Position numbers and translations under genes: made by a program. From the NCBI GenBank assembly GCA_020429045.1, contig JAGQLS010000010.1, positions 1 to 50,323 on the forward strand: a DNA stretch of 50,323 nucleotides. The letters run 5' to 3'. Positions 17,442 through 26,931 of the stretch are shown in pieces; the first letter of the stretch is position 1; each line of letters opens with the position of its first letter. The stretch comes from Candidatus Woesebacteria bacterium (GTDB taxonomy: Bacteria; Patescibacteriota; Microgenomatia; UBA1406; GWC2-37-13). The notes beneath the pieces were generated by a model, which made no database searches, was not told the origin of the DNA, and saw nothing but the letters and a program-made list of their open reading frames with translations.

Positions 17442-18894
17442 GCTTCGTTGGTATCTGGTTGTCACACTTGTTGTAGCGTGTGCCATCATTTTGTATCGAT
17501 TTCCCTACATTCCACAAAATTTGAGCGAAGATGAGCTCGATTTCGCACGACTCGCTTTTCACCTGGGCACGCAATCTTTTGCACCCTACACCACACTCGC
17601 TACCGGTCACACCACGCTCTACTATTACATACTTCTTTATTCGATGAAACTATTTGGCGTCAATGCGTTTGGGCTGAGATTCCCCATCGCTCTTGTTTCG
17701 ATTTTGAATGCAGGGATGATCTTTTTGTTATTTGAAAATGTGTTGAGAAGCTATATTGAAAAAAAGAATGTGTGGATGATCCGCGTTGTCGCCCTCTTTT
17801 CTACGCTCCTTGTCGTGTGTTCGCATTGGTATATCAACTTTGCGCGCTTTGCCTTCGAGGCGCCACTTCTCATGTTTTTCGAACTCGTGTCGCTTTACGC
17901 CTTCTGTCTTGTACGGGAAACGAGAAAACCTGTATGGGCGATAATCTCGGGTATGGGCGCGGGCTTAGCCTTCAATTCTTATCTACCCGGGCGTATCTTT
18001 TTCCTTGTTCCGCTTATTATGATGCTTGTGGGTGTAGTCATACGCGTTATAAAAGGAAGGAGTGTTAAAGGTCGTACCCTGAGCGGAGTCGAAGGCCGTA
18101 CTCTAAATAAAATCGAAGGTCGTACCCTGAGCGGAGTCGAAGGGGAATCGCTTACCAAAAAAGAGACCAACGCAATACTATTCTTCTTTTTCATCAGCTT
18201 CCTTATTATCGCCCTGCCGCTTATTGTGTACTTTGTGCAAAACAGCAAAAACCCCGACGTGCGCGTCAACCAACTTTCGTACGTCAACAACAATAGTTTG
18301 TCTTTGGAAGAAAAATTTTCGTTTACCGGGCAAAATGTCGTGACCATAACAAATATGTTTTTCGTGCGCGGAGATGGCAATGGCAGACACAACTTCCCCT
18401 TCAAACCAGCGCTCAACCCAATCATGGGATTCCTTTTTGTTGGGGGACTACTGATCGCGGTGAAGGATTTCAAACGGTCTCGCTTTCACCAGCTGTTTTT
18501 GTTATTTTTGTTTTTTTCTCTTTTGCCCGCTCAGATGACCTACCCCTGGGAAAACCCAAACATGCTGCGCACCTTCACTTCGCTTCTTCCCATAGGGTAT
18601 TTCTCCGGAGTCGCGATGGTGCATGCTATAAAAAATGTGAACAAACTGTTCAAAAAAATTCCTACTGCCGTTGTTGTAGTGGGCGTGACGATTGTGGTAG
18701 TAACTTCGATAGGGTACGAACTGCGCACCTATTTCTTTTTTCAGAGAATCACGTTTAAGGAAGCCTTCACTATGTTTGAACCGCTTGATGTCTACATCAA
18801 GCGATCAATAAAATATCACTCCGACCCCGAGTTCAACCTCGACTTCAAGAAAATCTTCCCTCACGAAGACGCGTCTGTTCTTGACTCTATTTGA
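17419..18894 (+). CDS. GT-C membrane glycosyltransferase (ArnT/PMT-like) with an in-frame repeat insertion
   Basis: This 491-residue multi-span protein has an outside loop NLSEDELDFARLAFHLGT, whose D-E pair matches the conserved acidic site of ArnT/PMT-like enzymes. ATGHTTLYYY and LFGVNAFGLRFP follow. Around residues 218-243, in a polar loop between membrane segments, there are three in-frame 8-residue repeats (GRTLSGVE, GRTLNKIE, GRTLSGVE) made by three 24-bp units at 18072-18143. These repeats look like short nomadic elements that entered the gene without breaking the frame. It overlaps the upstream GT2 gene by 23 bases, suggesting translational coupling and a donor-supply partnership. Confidence 0.82.
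   Translation: MTFVKNIKLRWYLVVTLVVACAIILYRFPYIPQNLSEDELDFARLAFHLGTQSFAPYTTLATGHTTLYYYILLYSMKLFGVNAFGLRFPIALVSILNAGMIFLLFENVLRSYIEKKNVWMIRVVALFSTLLVVCSHWYINFARFAFEAPLLMFFELVSLYAFCLVRETRKPVWAIISGMGAGLAFNSYLPGRIFFLVPLIMMLVGVVIRVIKGRSVKGRTLSGVEGRTLNKIEGRTLSGVEGESLTKKETNAILFFFFISFLIIALPLIVYFVQNSKNPDVRVNQLSYVNNNSLSLEEKFSFTGQNVVTITNMFFVRGDGNGRHNFPFKPALNPIMGFLFVGGLLIAVKDFKRSRFHQLFLLFLFFSLLPAQMTYPWENPNMLRTFTSLLPIGYFSGVAMVHAIKNVNKLFKKIPTAVVVVGVTIVVVTSIGYELRTYFFFQRITFKEAFTMFEPLDVYIKRSIKYHSDPEFNLDFKKIFPHEDASVLDSI
18072..18143. repeat. Three 24-bp tandem units inside a coding sequence
   Basis: Units at 18072-18095 and 18120-18143 are identical (TCGTACCCTGAGCGGAGTCG then AAGG). The middle unit 18096-18119 is a diverged version. 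Each adds eight residues in frame. Confidence 0.85.
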
Positions 18895-19247
18895 ATGGGG
18901 TATATAACTCAAAACGTATAACTTATAACTTGTCCCTTGTAGCTTGAAAGACAATACGCAAACCAATAGCTTAACCTCAAAAAAAGGTGTTGAAAGCGCG
19001 TTTATAAGGAAAGATCATGAATAAATACAATATTGTTTGTATCAAAACGCTTTCATCAAGAGAACGAGGAAGGAGAATTACAAGCTTCACGCTACACGTT
19101 TTTAGTTCTTCGTTTTTACCTGTTACTTGTTAATTGTTAGTTGTAAGTTTTTCGTTGTTACTTGTTAATTTTTTACTATTTTCTATTTACTTATTACCCT
19201 TAGTTACAAGCTTCACGTTTCAAGCTGCGGGCTATACAATAGTTAAG
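18895..19247. repeat. Gene-free interval of degenerate intergenic repeats
   Basis: This 350-base stretch has no credible gene. It is made of imperfect repeats of short words such as AACTTATAACTTGTC, TGTAGCTTGAAAG, ACAAGCTTCACG, TTACTTGTTAATT and TTAGTTGTAAG. The same vocabulary occurs at 8899-8940, 16631-16660, 40680-40850 and 46860-46922. It ends in the promoter for the next gene. Confidence 0.7.
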
Positions 19248-19253
19248 TATAAT
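19248..19253 (+). promoter_or_regulatory. -10 box (TATAAT) for the gene at 19260
   Basis: TATAATAACCAC directly precedes the ATG at 19260. The arrangement is nearly the same as the one before 8949 (TATAATAACCCTAC). It supports 19260 over the ATG at 19134. Confidence 0.55.
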
Positions 19254-19259
19254 AACCAC

Positions 19260-20729
19260 ATGGCAAATAGCGTTCGACACCACTGGGCAATCATCACCTT
19301 TCTCGCCATCTTTACCCTCTTCTTCTCCTACAAAATCATTGCCCACCAAACGCCATTTTACGACTGGGACGAATCGATATACATCGAGCTTGGCAAAGAA
19401 ATGGTGCACAACCATTCGTTTGTACCCACCTGGGAAGGGAAAGTGTGGCTCGACAAACCCCAACTTGTGCCACTTTTTTACGGGCTCGTCATGCAACTCA
19501 CCCCCTTCATGCCGGCAGAAGTCTCGACACGACTGGCCACGCTGTACCTGAGCGTCGTGGCACTTTACCTTGTGTACAAACTCTACAACACCATTGTGAA
19601 AGAGAAATATTTGACAACAGTTATGGTTGTCATGACTGCGTTTACACCGATTTTTCTCCAACGCGCACAAGTAGTAAACACCGACATATTTCTCCTCATC
19701 GGATGGGTGGGCTACCTGCTATTTTATGAAAAAAAATACTGGGGACTCGTGTTTCTTGGAATAGGAATTTTAAGCAAATCGCTCCTTGGGTTTTATCCTG
19801 TGGCACTTATCGCCGGTATGTACACTTTTCAACTGGCAGTAAAAACAATCACCAAAAAAGAATATAAAAAAAAATTGCAGCACATTGGTTTCCACGTTGG
19901 TGTTTTGTCAATCTGGTACGCAGTGATGTTTGTATTTTACGGCAAGGCATTTTGGATTCAACACATCATCGAAAGCCATACCAAGCGTGTCACTGCTTCC
20001 ATAGAAACGCATTTTGGCAAACGCACGTTTTATTTTGACGTATTGCTTGAACAATTCAAGTGGGTCATGATCATAAGTGTCGGCGGATGGTTGCTCTTTC
20101 TCAAACAATGGGTCGATGCGCGGAAAAACCTCAAAAAAGGAGCAAACAGAGAAAATCACGACAAACATTTTCTCTATGCCAACGCGCTATTGCCCTGGTT
20201 TGCGTTTTTGAATCTCACCAAAACCAAAATTCACTGGTATATCTTCCCTGCACTCCCTCAGTTTCCCCTTCTCATTTTGTACCCTCTGACACTGCTTAAA
20301 AAATACAAAAAATGGTATTTTGGGATTCTTGCCGTCGTTTGTGTTGCGATCTGTTACCAAGCACTTTTCAAAGAGAAACTACAAAATTATACGTATTCAA
20401 AACTCGAACCTCACCATATTCTGGCACAAGAAGCAAACACATCGTGTTCCGCAATTGACCTATTGGTCGATCGTACGGGAAGAGAGACGATGCAAACCTT
20501 AAAAGATATGGATTTGACGATCACAACGTCCGATTGGTGGGGCAGCCATCCGTCGATGATGGTATATTTCAATAACAAAATAGATGTATACTATGATGAA
20601 ACCGCCTTTTTTGAACAAGGAGGAAAGAATAACCATTGTATGATTGTGGAAGAACAGGATCTACCAATGTTGCTCAATAAACAAGCAATTTTACTCAAAA
20701 AAGAGGGCGATTTGTTGTTATTTATGTAA
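19260..20729 (+). CDS. ArnT-like GT-C membrane glycosyltransferase
   Basis: This membrane protein of about 489 residues has an outside loop FYDWDESIYIELGKEM followed by KVWLDKPQLVPLFYGLVMQL. This is the classic ArnT/PMT arrangement with W-D-E and D-K-P. Later come LLFYEKKYWGLVFLGIGILSKS, which matches the family's conserved K near the third periplasmic region, and KTKIHWYIFPALPQFPLL. A soluble segment at the end contains HPSMMVYFNNK. The start at 19260 is supported by the adjoining -10 box; an upstream ATG at 19134 would read through repeat DNA. The donor is likely polyprenyl-phosphate sugar. It leads a run of close-packed genes to about 29.5 kb. Confidence 0.87.
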   Translation: MANSVRHHWAIITFLAIFTLFFSYKIIAHQTPFYDWDESIYIELGKEMVHNHSFVPTWEGKVWLDKPQLVPLFYGLVMQLTPFMPAEVSTRLATLYLSVVALYLVYKLYNTIVKEKYLTTVMVVMTAFTPIFLQRAQVVNTDIFLLIGWVGYLLFYEKKYWGLVFLGIGILSKSLLGFYPVALIAGMYTFQLAVKTITKKEYKKKLQHIGFHVGVLSIWYAVMFVFYGKAFWIQHIIESHTKRVTASIETHFGKRTFYFDVLLEQFKWVMIISVGGWLLFLKQWVDARKNLKKGANRENHDKHFLYANALLPWFAFLNLTKTKIHWYIFPALPQFPLLILYPLTLLKKYKKWYFGILAVVCVAICYQALFKEKLQNYTYSKLEPHHILAQEANTSCSAIDLLVDRTGRETMQTLKDMDLTITTSDWWGSHPSMMVYFNNKIDVYYDETAFFEQGGKNNHCMIVEEQDLPMLLNKQAILLKKEGDLLLFM

Positions 20730-20733
20730 TTTC

Positions 20734-22320
20734 ATGTTTGATTATCAAACAATATTTTCATTTCTCAAAAAAAATATAAAGAAAAAAGATGTCGTGATTT
20801 TGCTGATTCTTGTTGGATTATTTTTTCTCATGCGACTTGTTAACCTTACGAAATGGCCTATTTTTTCAGACGAAGGCATTTATATCCGATGGGCAAAAAC
20901 TGCCTGGAAAGACGCATCATGGCGGTTCATATCCTTAACCGACGGGCGGCAACCACTCCAAACGTGGGCAACCATACCGTTTTTGAAATTGTTTCCCCAT
21001 AATGCGCTTTTGGCAGGTAGACTCTTCTCTGTACTCACCGGATTTACCGCATTGTCGGGAATGTTTTGTCTGCTCTACTACCTGTGGGGCAAAAAAGCTG
21101 CATACATCGGCGCGCTTCTGCATATTTTTATTCCCTATTTTTTGTTTTATGACCGCATGGCGCTTGTAGACTCTGCGGTGAATGCAGGGTTTATTTGGAT
21201 ATTGTTTTTTTCTTTGCTTTTGGTGAAAACACGCAAGCTTGATGTTGCCCTTATGTTTGGATTTGTCGGCGGTTTTGCCTCGCTCGCCAAATCTTCGATG
21301 CGGATTTTTCTTGCGCTTTCTGCAATGGCGCCTGTGCTGTATCTTACTGACTGGAAAAAAAGAGAGCTTCTCACGACAGTAAAAAAAACACTAAACTATT
21401 TCATATTGCTTGCCATAGTGATTGTCATAAGCCTGCTCTTTTACAATGTCCAGCGACTGTCCCCATTTTTCCATTATGTTGCGATGAAAAATACGACATT
21501 TGTGATGACGCTTGATGAGTTTCTGACTTCGCCTTTTGCCGTCTTTTGGAGAAACATCCAACTCATACCGCTTTACGCCTCGTGGGAGGCCGGTTGGCTG
21601 ATCGTGCCATTCAGCGTATTTGGACTTTATCGGCTTGTAAAGAATAATCGACTGCTTGGTATGTATATGCTCTTGTGGTTTGTAATCCCGTTTTTCGGCA
21701 TTGCTTTTATGGCGAAGGTGCTCTTTCCACGCTATATCATTTTTTATGGTTCGCTGTTTGTTATAACCGCAACGTACGGGCTGATGGAATTGAAAAAGGA
21801 AAAAAAAACTATATATAAACGCGGATACCTTTTTGCGATACTACTTGTGACGATGATTTTATTGGACATGCCTATGCTCTTTGCCCCAGCAAAAGCTTCA
21901 TTTCCCGAAGTTGATCGAGGGCAATATATCGAAGGCGCAACCGCGGTCTGGGGAGCGCAAGACCTTGTGCAAACCTTGCGCACTGCCGCAAACAACGAGA
22001 AAGAACCGGTTGTCGTACTCGCCGAAGGAGATTTTGGTCTAGTCGCCGATGTGCTACGAGTATTCGTGCAAGATACCGACCGCATAGAGATCCGCGGGCT
22101 CTGGCCGCTTTCCGAAGAAGACATTTTCAAAGCCATGCACGAAGTACCCGAGCGCAGAGTGTTTGTGGTGTTTTCCCACAGAGATGAGTTTCCCAGCCAC
22201 TGGCCAATAGTGCTCATCAAAAAATACGAAAAACCCGGCAACCAAAAAGCGCTCTACTTGTACGAAATAAAAACCGACGCTCTTTCATGCGATGTTTTGT
22301 GCAAGTCCGAACATATCTAA
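20734..22320 (+). CDS. GT-C membrane glycosyltransferase (PMT/GT39-like)
   Basis: This protein of about 528 residues has an outside loop PIFSDEGIYIRWAKTAW and then DGRQPLQTWATIPFLKLFP, with D-E as the conserved acidic pair. RLFSVLTGFTALSG, DRMALVDSAVNAGF and GFASLAKSSM follow the ArnT/PMT layout. The C-terminal part is a soluble domain with DLVQTLR and VVLAEGDFGLVADVL. It starts at 20734, 5 bases after the previous stop; an upstream in-frame ATG at 20644 would overlap that gene by 86 bases and is unlikely. Co-expression with its neighbours is expected. Confidence 0.85.
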   Translation: MFDYQTIFSFLKKNIKKKDVVILLILVGLFFLMRLVNLTKWPIFSDEGIYIRWAKTAWKDASWRFISLTDGRQPLQTWATIPFLKLFPHNALLAGRLFSVLTGFTALSGMFCLLYYLWGKKAAYIGALLHIFIPYFLFYDRMALVDSAVNAGFIWILFFSLLLVKTRKLDVALMFGFVGGFASLAKSSMRIFLALSAMAPVLYLTDWKKRELLTTVKKTLNYFILLAIVIVISLLFYNVQRLSPFFHYVAMKNTTFVMTLDEFLTSPFAVFWRNIQLIPLYASWEAGWLIVPFSVFGLYRLVKNNRLLGMYMLLWFVIPFFGIAFMAKVLFPRYIIFYGSLFVITATYGLMELKKEKKTIYKRGYLFAILLVTMILLDMPMLFAPAKASFPEVDRGQYIEGATAVWGAQDLVQTLRTAANNEKEPVVVLAEGDFGLVADVLRVFVQDTDRIEIRGLWPLSEEDIFKAMHEVPERRVFVVFSHRDEFPSHWPIVLIKKYEKPGNQKALYLYEIKTDALSCDVLCKSEHI

Positions 22321-22334
22321 AAACAGTCAAGGTT

Positions 22335-23993
22335 ATGAAAAAACACATCATACGCATTGCAGTCATCGTCGGGATCATCCTCATTTTTGCGCGCCACCTT
22401 TCGCCTTTTTCTCAGGAGATGTTTGTTGGTCACGATGAAACCCAGGCGGCACGAATAGTTGAGTTTAGCTACGATCTCCAACACGGCATGATTCCTCCAC
22501 GGATCGCCCTCCACATGTCTTACGGCCTTGGCTATCCGCTCTTTAATTATTATGCACCGTTTGCGTATTGGGTCACGAGCGGGTTGCACATGGTTGGGTT
22601 CGATGTCGTCTCTGCGCTGCAACTTTCGTTTGGCCTTGCACTTTTAACAGGCGGTCTCGCCATGTATCTCTTTCTCAGGCACAATCTACGATCGCTTGCA
22701 AGTCTTGTGGGAAGTATTGCGTATGTATCTTCGCCGTTTGTGGCGGTTGATATTTTCGTGCGCGCCAACTTGGCAGAACTGTGGTTTTTTGCTCTGCTCC
22801 CGCTTGCCTTTTTCATGCTTGAGCGAAATGATAAAAAAAGAGCACTGATGACAGCGATTGTGCTTTCATGTCTGTTCACGGTACACAATGTGTTTTCTCT
22901 CGTTTCAGTAGGAATAATTGCGGTATATATTTTTCTGATTAAAAAATCTCGCGTGAATGTGTTGGCTTTTTTTGGAGGGCTACTTCTCTCGAGTTATTTT
23001 CTCATCCCTGCCGTTGTCGAATTACCACTTGTGCACGCCGCCGCAATCGCAACAAAAACACACTATCAAGACCACTTTTTGTGCTTCGCGCAACTCTGGT
23101 CGTCGCCATGGGGGTTTGCCGGTTCTGCTCCCGGGTGTACTGCAGATGGTATGAGCTTCATGCTCGGGAAAGTGCAAATTCTGTTTGGCGTGGGTGGGGT
23201 GTTGCTTGCCCTGATGTCGATTGTTTTCAAAAAGACGAAAAAATGGTTTTCTTTCATACGGTTTGAAACAAAAAACAACCACGAAAAAACGCTCATTCTT
23301 TTCATGGCAGTTATAACGATCGTGTCGCTGTTTCTTACCCTTCCTGTTTCACAAATCGTGTGGCAGATGTTTGAACCCGTGCTCGCGCTGTTTCAGTTCC
23401 CGTGGCGGTTTTTGCTCATTAGCGTATTTGGTCTATCGTTTTTCGTCGCATATGGAATCGACAAACTCCGCTGGGAAAATTTACATATCGTAGTCGGGCT
23501 CTGCGCATTGCTGGGCATGCTTCTTCTGAATGGAAAATTTTTTCAAGGACAAACACGTTCAAAAGAAACGTTTCATAACACATATGTTTCGCAGGAATAT
23601 ATTGTGCAGAAAGCCGCATACAAAGTTCAGGAATATCTGCCAACAACAGCCGATTACGATGCGTGGAAAACTATTGAGCAAACAGAAGATGTGACGAAGC
23701 CAAAAGGTATAGGGAATTTCAATGCGCTCATTGATGTCAAAGGCGGAACCGATTGGGTGGCGCCCATACACTACGCGCCTTACTGGCACATTACTGTAAA
23801 CAATAAAGAGATAGTGCCGAAAAAATTTGATACACTTGGTAGACCATTGTTGCGATTTGAACATGGCACGACGGTAACGATAACCTATCGACAGACAACG
23901 GTAGAGATATTGAGTAATATCCTAACTCTGATGAGTTTTATAGCGTTGGCGGTTATGAGCGAAAAGGAACAGTATTGTTCATTGTTTTATTGA
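22335..23993 (+). CDS. PF10131/YfhO-like large membrane protein
   Basis: This 552-residue multi-span protein has an outside loop VGHDETQAARIVEFSYDLQHG, then GYPLFNYYAPFAYWVTSGLHM, FVRANLAELWFFALLPLAFF, and FQFPWRFLLISVFGLSFF. These match the membrane domain often annotated as 6-pyruvoyl-tetrahydropterin-synthase-related (PF10131), a GT-C-like family with no link to pterins. The extracellular C-terminal part (WVAPIHYAPYWHITVN) resembles the beta-type tail of YfhO proteins. AAGG lies before the ATG at 22335; the ATG at 22287 lies inside the previous gene. The relatives at 31553 and 33744 lie nearby. A role in glycan assembly is inferred. Confidence 0.75.
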   Translation: MKKHIIRIAVIVGIILIFARHLSPFSQEMFVGHDETQAARIVEFSYDLQHGMIPPRIALHMSYGLGYPLFNYYAPFAYWVTSGLHMVGFDVVSALQLSFGLALLTGGLAMYLFLRHNLRSLASLVGSIAYVSSPFVAVDIFVRANLAELWFFALLPLAFFMLERNDKKRALMTAIVLSCLFTVHNVFSLVSVGIIAVYIFLIKKSRVNVLAFFGGLLLSSYFLIPAVVELPLVHAAAIATKTHYQDHFLCFAQLWSSPWGFAGSAPGCTADGMSFMLGKVQILFGVGGVLLALMSIVFKKTKKWFSFIRFETKNNHEKTLILFMAVITIVSLFLTLPVSQIVWQMFEPVLALFQFPWRFLLISVFGLSFFVAYGIDKLRWENLHIVVGLCALLGMLLLNGKFFQGQTRSKETFHNTYVSQEYIVQKAAYKVQEYLPTTADYDAWKTIEQTEDVTKPKGIGNFNALIDVKGGTDWVAPIHYAPYWHITVNNKEIVPKKFDTLGRPLLRFEHGTTVTITYRQTTVEILSNILTLMSFIALAVMSEKEQYCSLFY

Positions 23994-24055
23994 CATATTG
24001 TTTTAATGTTTTAATGTTTTATTGATTTAATGATTTATTGACTTTTAACTAAATC
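23994..24055. repeat. AT-rich low-complexity spacer before the flippase gene
   Basis: The spacer repeats words of the type TTTATTGATTTAATG and ends in TAAATC just before the ATG. A very similar spacer, with the same TAAATC-ATG junction, lies at 47000-47095 before another glycosyltransferase. Confidence 0.55.
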
Positions 24056-25486
24056 ATGCACCACGAACTCAAAAAAAACACTGTCGTAAGCATACTCAGC
24101 CTCTTTTTCCAAAGTGGCTACTCCGCCGTGCTCGGACTCGTCGCAAACCTCATCCTCACCATCGTCATGCCAACCAAAACCTTTGGCATCTACATCCTCA
24201 CGCTCTCCATCATATCGTTTCTCAACTACTTCTCAGACATCGGACTCGCAGCTTCGCTTGTTCAAAAAAAAGAAATAACCGACGACGATGTCAAGACCAC
24301 CTTCACCGTCCAACAAATACTCATCCTCACGCTCATCACCCTAGGGTATCTACTCACCCCGCGGATTCGAGGTATCTACAATCTCCCGGCAAACGCAATC
24401 TCGCTCTATTGGGCACTGCTTGCTGCGTTTTTCTTTTCCTCGCTTAAAACCATTCCTTCAATTTTTCTCGAACGCAAGGTGCAGTTTCAAAAAATCGTCC
24501 TTGTCCAAGTTGTCGAAAATACGCTTTTCTATATCGTTGTTTCGATTTTGGCACTGATGCGGTTTGATCTACAAAGTTTCACCATTGCCGTCCTTGTCCG
24601 ATCCATTTCCGGCACCGCGCTGATGTATTATCTTTCCTTTTGGAAACCACGCATTGGCATCTCGGGTGCGAGTTTGCGTAAACTTCTTTCATTTGGACTA
24701 CCATTTCAGACCAACACACTGCTTGCACTAGTGAAAGACGATCTCATCACTTTGTTTCTCGGAAGTATCCTGGGGCTTGAAGCGCTTGGGTTTATCGGTT
24801 GGGCAAAACGCTGGGCAGAAGCGCCAATCCGCATCATCATGGACAATGTCAATCGTATTCTATTCCCGATTTTTTCCCGGCTGCAACATGATAAAGAAAA
24901 AGTTGGACACCTTATTGAAAAAATTTTGTACAATCAGACATTGCTCCTTGCCCCAATTTATGTTGGTGCACTGCTCCTCATGCACGAAGTGGTCTTGTTG
25001 ATTCCAAAATACAGCAAGTGGGAACCGGCGCTCCCCATTTTTTACCTTATTTGTATTTCCGCTTTTCTCTCTTCTTTCTCCACACCGTTTATCAATGTCT
25101 TCAATGCCCTGGGCAAAGTGAAAATTTCATTCCTATTTATGATCTACTGGACCACTATGACATGGATTTTGGTACCAACGTTGAGTAATAGCTATGGTAT
25201 GCTCGGCTTCCCCATGACGCTTGTGTTTCTTTCGCTGACCTTTGTGGTGATTGGTATTGTTGCCGGACGACTTATTCCGTTTAGTCCGTGGCAACAAGTT
25301 GCTCCGCCTATTCTTTCAAGTCTTGTGATGGGGGTAGTGATTTACACATTGATGCACGTTCTCACCGGCACAAGTTACCTCAACCTCCTTATTTACGTCC
25401 TGGCAGGAGGAGTCACCTACCTGATGATGCTCTATACTGTATTTCGCAGAAATGTTGTTCATGAGATAGTTAGTTTACTGAAATAA
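24056..25486 (+). CDS. Wzx-type oligosaccharide flippase (MOP superfamily)
   Basis: This 476-residue protein has about 12-14 membrane helices. The N-terminal region NTVVSILSLFFQSGYSAVLG and FGIYILTLSIISFLNYFSDIGLAASLVQKKE are typical of polysaccharide flippases, as is GFIGWAKRWAEAPIRIIMDNVNRILFPIFSRL in the middle. It should move lipid-linked oligosaccharides from the cytoplasmic to the outer leaflet. It is the only flippase in the window and the clearest sign that this locus makes a surface polysaccharide or lipid-linked glycan. No Wzy polymerase is obvious, though one of the unclassified membrane proteins could serve. Confidence 0.9.
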   Translation: MHHELKKNTVVSILSLFFQSGYSAVLGLVANLILTIVMPTKTFGIYILTLSIISFLNYFSDIGLAASLVQKKEITDDDVKTTFTVQQILILTLITLGYLLTPRIRGIYNLPANAISLYWALLAAFFFSSLKTIPSIFLERKVQFQKIVLVQVVENTLFYIVVSILALMRFDLQSFTIAVLVRSISGTALMYYLSFWKPRIGISGASLRKLLSFGLPFQTNTLLALVKDDLITLFLGSILGLEALGFIGWAKRWAEAPIRIIMDNVNRILFPIFSRLQHDKEKVGHLIEKILYNQTLLLAPIYVGALLLMHEVVLLIPKYSKWEPALPIFYLICISAFLSSFSTPFINVFNALGKVKISFLFMIYWTTMTWILVPTLSNSYGMLGFPMTLVFLSLTFVVIGIVAGRLIPFSPWQQVAPPILSSLVMGVVIYTLMHVLTGTSYLNLLIYVLAGGVTYLMMLYTVFRRNVVHEIVSLLK

Positions 25487-25493
25487 CTGAATT

Positions 25494-26931
25494 ATGTCTT
25501 CGCATTCTTCAAATTATTTCATTTCAATAAAAAACGTCTCTCACTTCTTCTTAAAAATTCTTCCCTATATCATTATTTTATTGTTTACTTTTGCCTACAT
25601 TCTTTTGGCTTTAAACCGCTATTGGCAATTTGAGTCGGGCTACTATGACTTAGGCATTTTTGATACGGCTTTATGGAAAGTTGCGCATTTTCAGACTCCT
25701 ATCATTGATCACTTTAAACTAAGCGGGAAGAATATTTTCGCGGATCACTTCCATCCGAGTATTTTTATTCTTGCGCCCATCTATTGGTTCACGGATAAAA
25801 CTGAGGCAATACTAGTAGCACAAGCAATAATAGTTGGTTTAAGCGGCGTTGTGTTATTTCATATTGCCAAAGATAAATTGCGAAATGCGTTTGCTGCAAT
25901 ATCGATCGTTATTGCTTACTTTCTTTTTATTGGTTTACAAAATGCCTTAGCATTTGACTTTCACGAAGTTACGGTGATGACTCTTCCTTTGATGCTGCTT
26001 TACTGGGCAATTTTTACTGAAAAGAAAAAGCTCTATTATATTTTTTTAATTTATCTTAGGATTTAAAGAGTCAATATTTCTCACTGGTATCGGGCTTGGA
26101 ATATTCATATTTTTTCATAATAAAAAATGGAGAGACATTTCAAAAAAGACCGTACTTATATCTCTTGTATGGGGTATTGCCGCTATCAAAATTATCATCC
26201 CCTACTTTTCAAAGGGAATATATTTGTATGGTTTAGATTTTTCTCAAGGAATCGGAGAGGCTATATCAAGATTGTGGAAACCAATAATAAAAATTGAAAC
26301 AGTAATAAAAACGGCAATGAGTTTTGGTTTTTTGTCTGTTTTAGTCCCGCATATTTGGCCATTGTTTTTTCTTCACTACGCAGCACGATTTGTAAGTAAT
26401 GAGGGACTCAGATGGGATCTTGGTCTCCATTACAATGCTGAGATCGCTCCTTCTTTTGCGGTCGCTACCGTTCTTGGATTTTCAGTTTTATTAACTAAAT
26501 TTCCTAAAAAATATCGGCGAAAAGTGCTCTATATCGTATCTGGAATAGTATTGTGTGGGTCAATATTATTGCACCGGTTTTATTTTCGGGGACCTCTTGG
26601 ACTCACTTATAACAAAGCTTTCTATGAACATTCTCAGGATTTTACATTTCTTGAAGATGTTGTAAAAAAAATACCTAAAAATGCTTCTGTGACTGCTCAA
26701 AATAATATTATTGTACGATTTACTCATCAAGAAGCTTACATTCTTCGACCTTTGTTCAAACAAAAAAAGACAGATTACGTCATATTTGATCTTCGTCCTG
26801 GCCAAAATCCATATCACGTCGCAATGAGTGATGAAGCCATGAAAGAAACATTTCAGATAGTTGATAATGACTCAGACTATGCTTTAATTTATAATCAAGG
26901 TGACCAATATATTTTTAAAAGAAAAAAATGA
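25494..26931 (+). pseudogene. DUF2079-type membrane protein, frameshifted
   Basis: The first part (25494-26066) has YYDLGIFDTALWKVAHFQTP and ADHFHPSIFILAPIYWF, the hallmark of DUF2079 membrane proteins. Its frame ends at a TAA at 26064. The next frame, open from 26050, continues FILGFKESIFLTGIGLGIF, the expected next membrane segment, and runs on through 26224 to the stop at 26929-26931. A single-base insertion between about 26049 and 26064 (AATTTATC region) explains this. Without it the protein would have about 478 residues. The gene is AT-rich compared with its neighbours. A sequencing error is possible, but other nearby genes are also broken. Confidence 0.8.
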
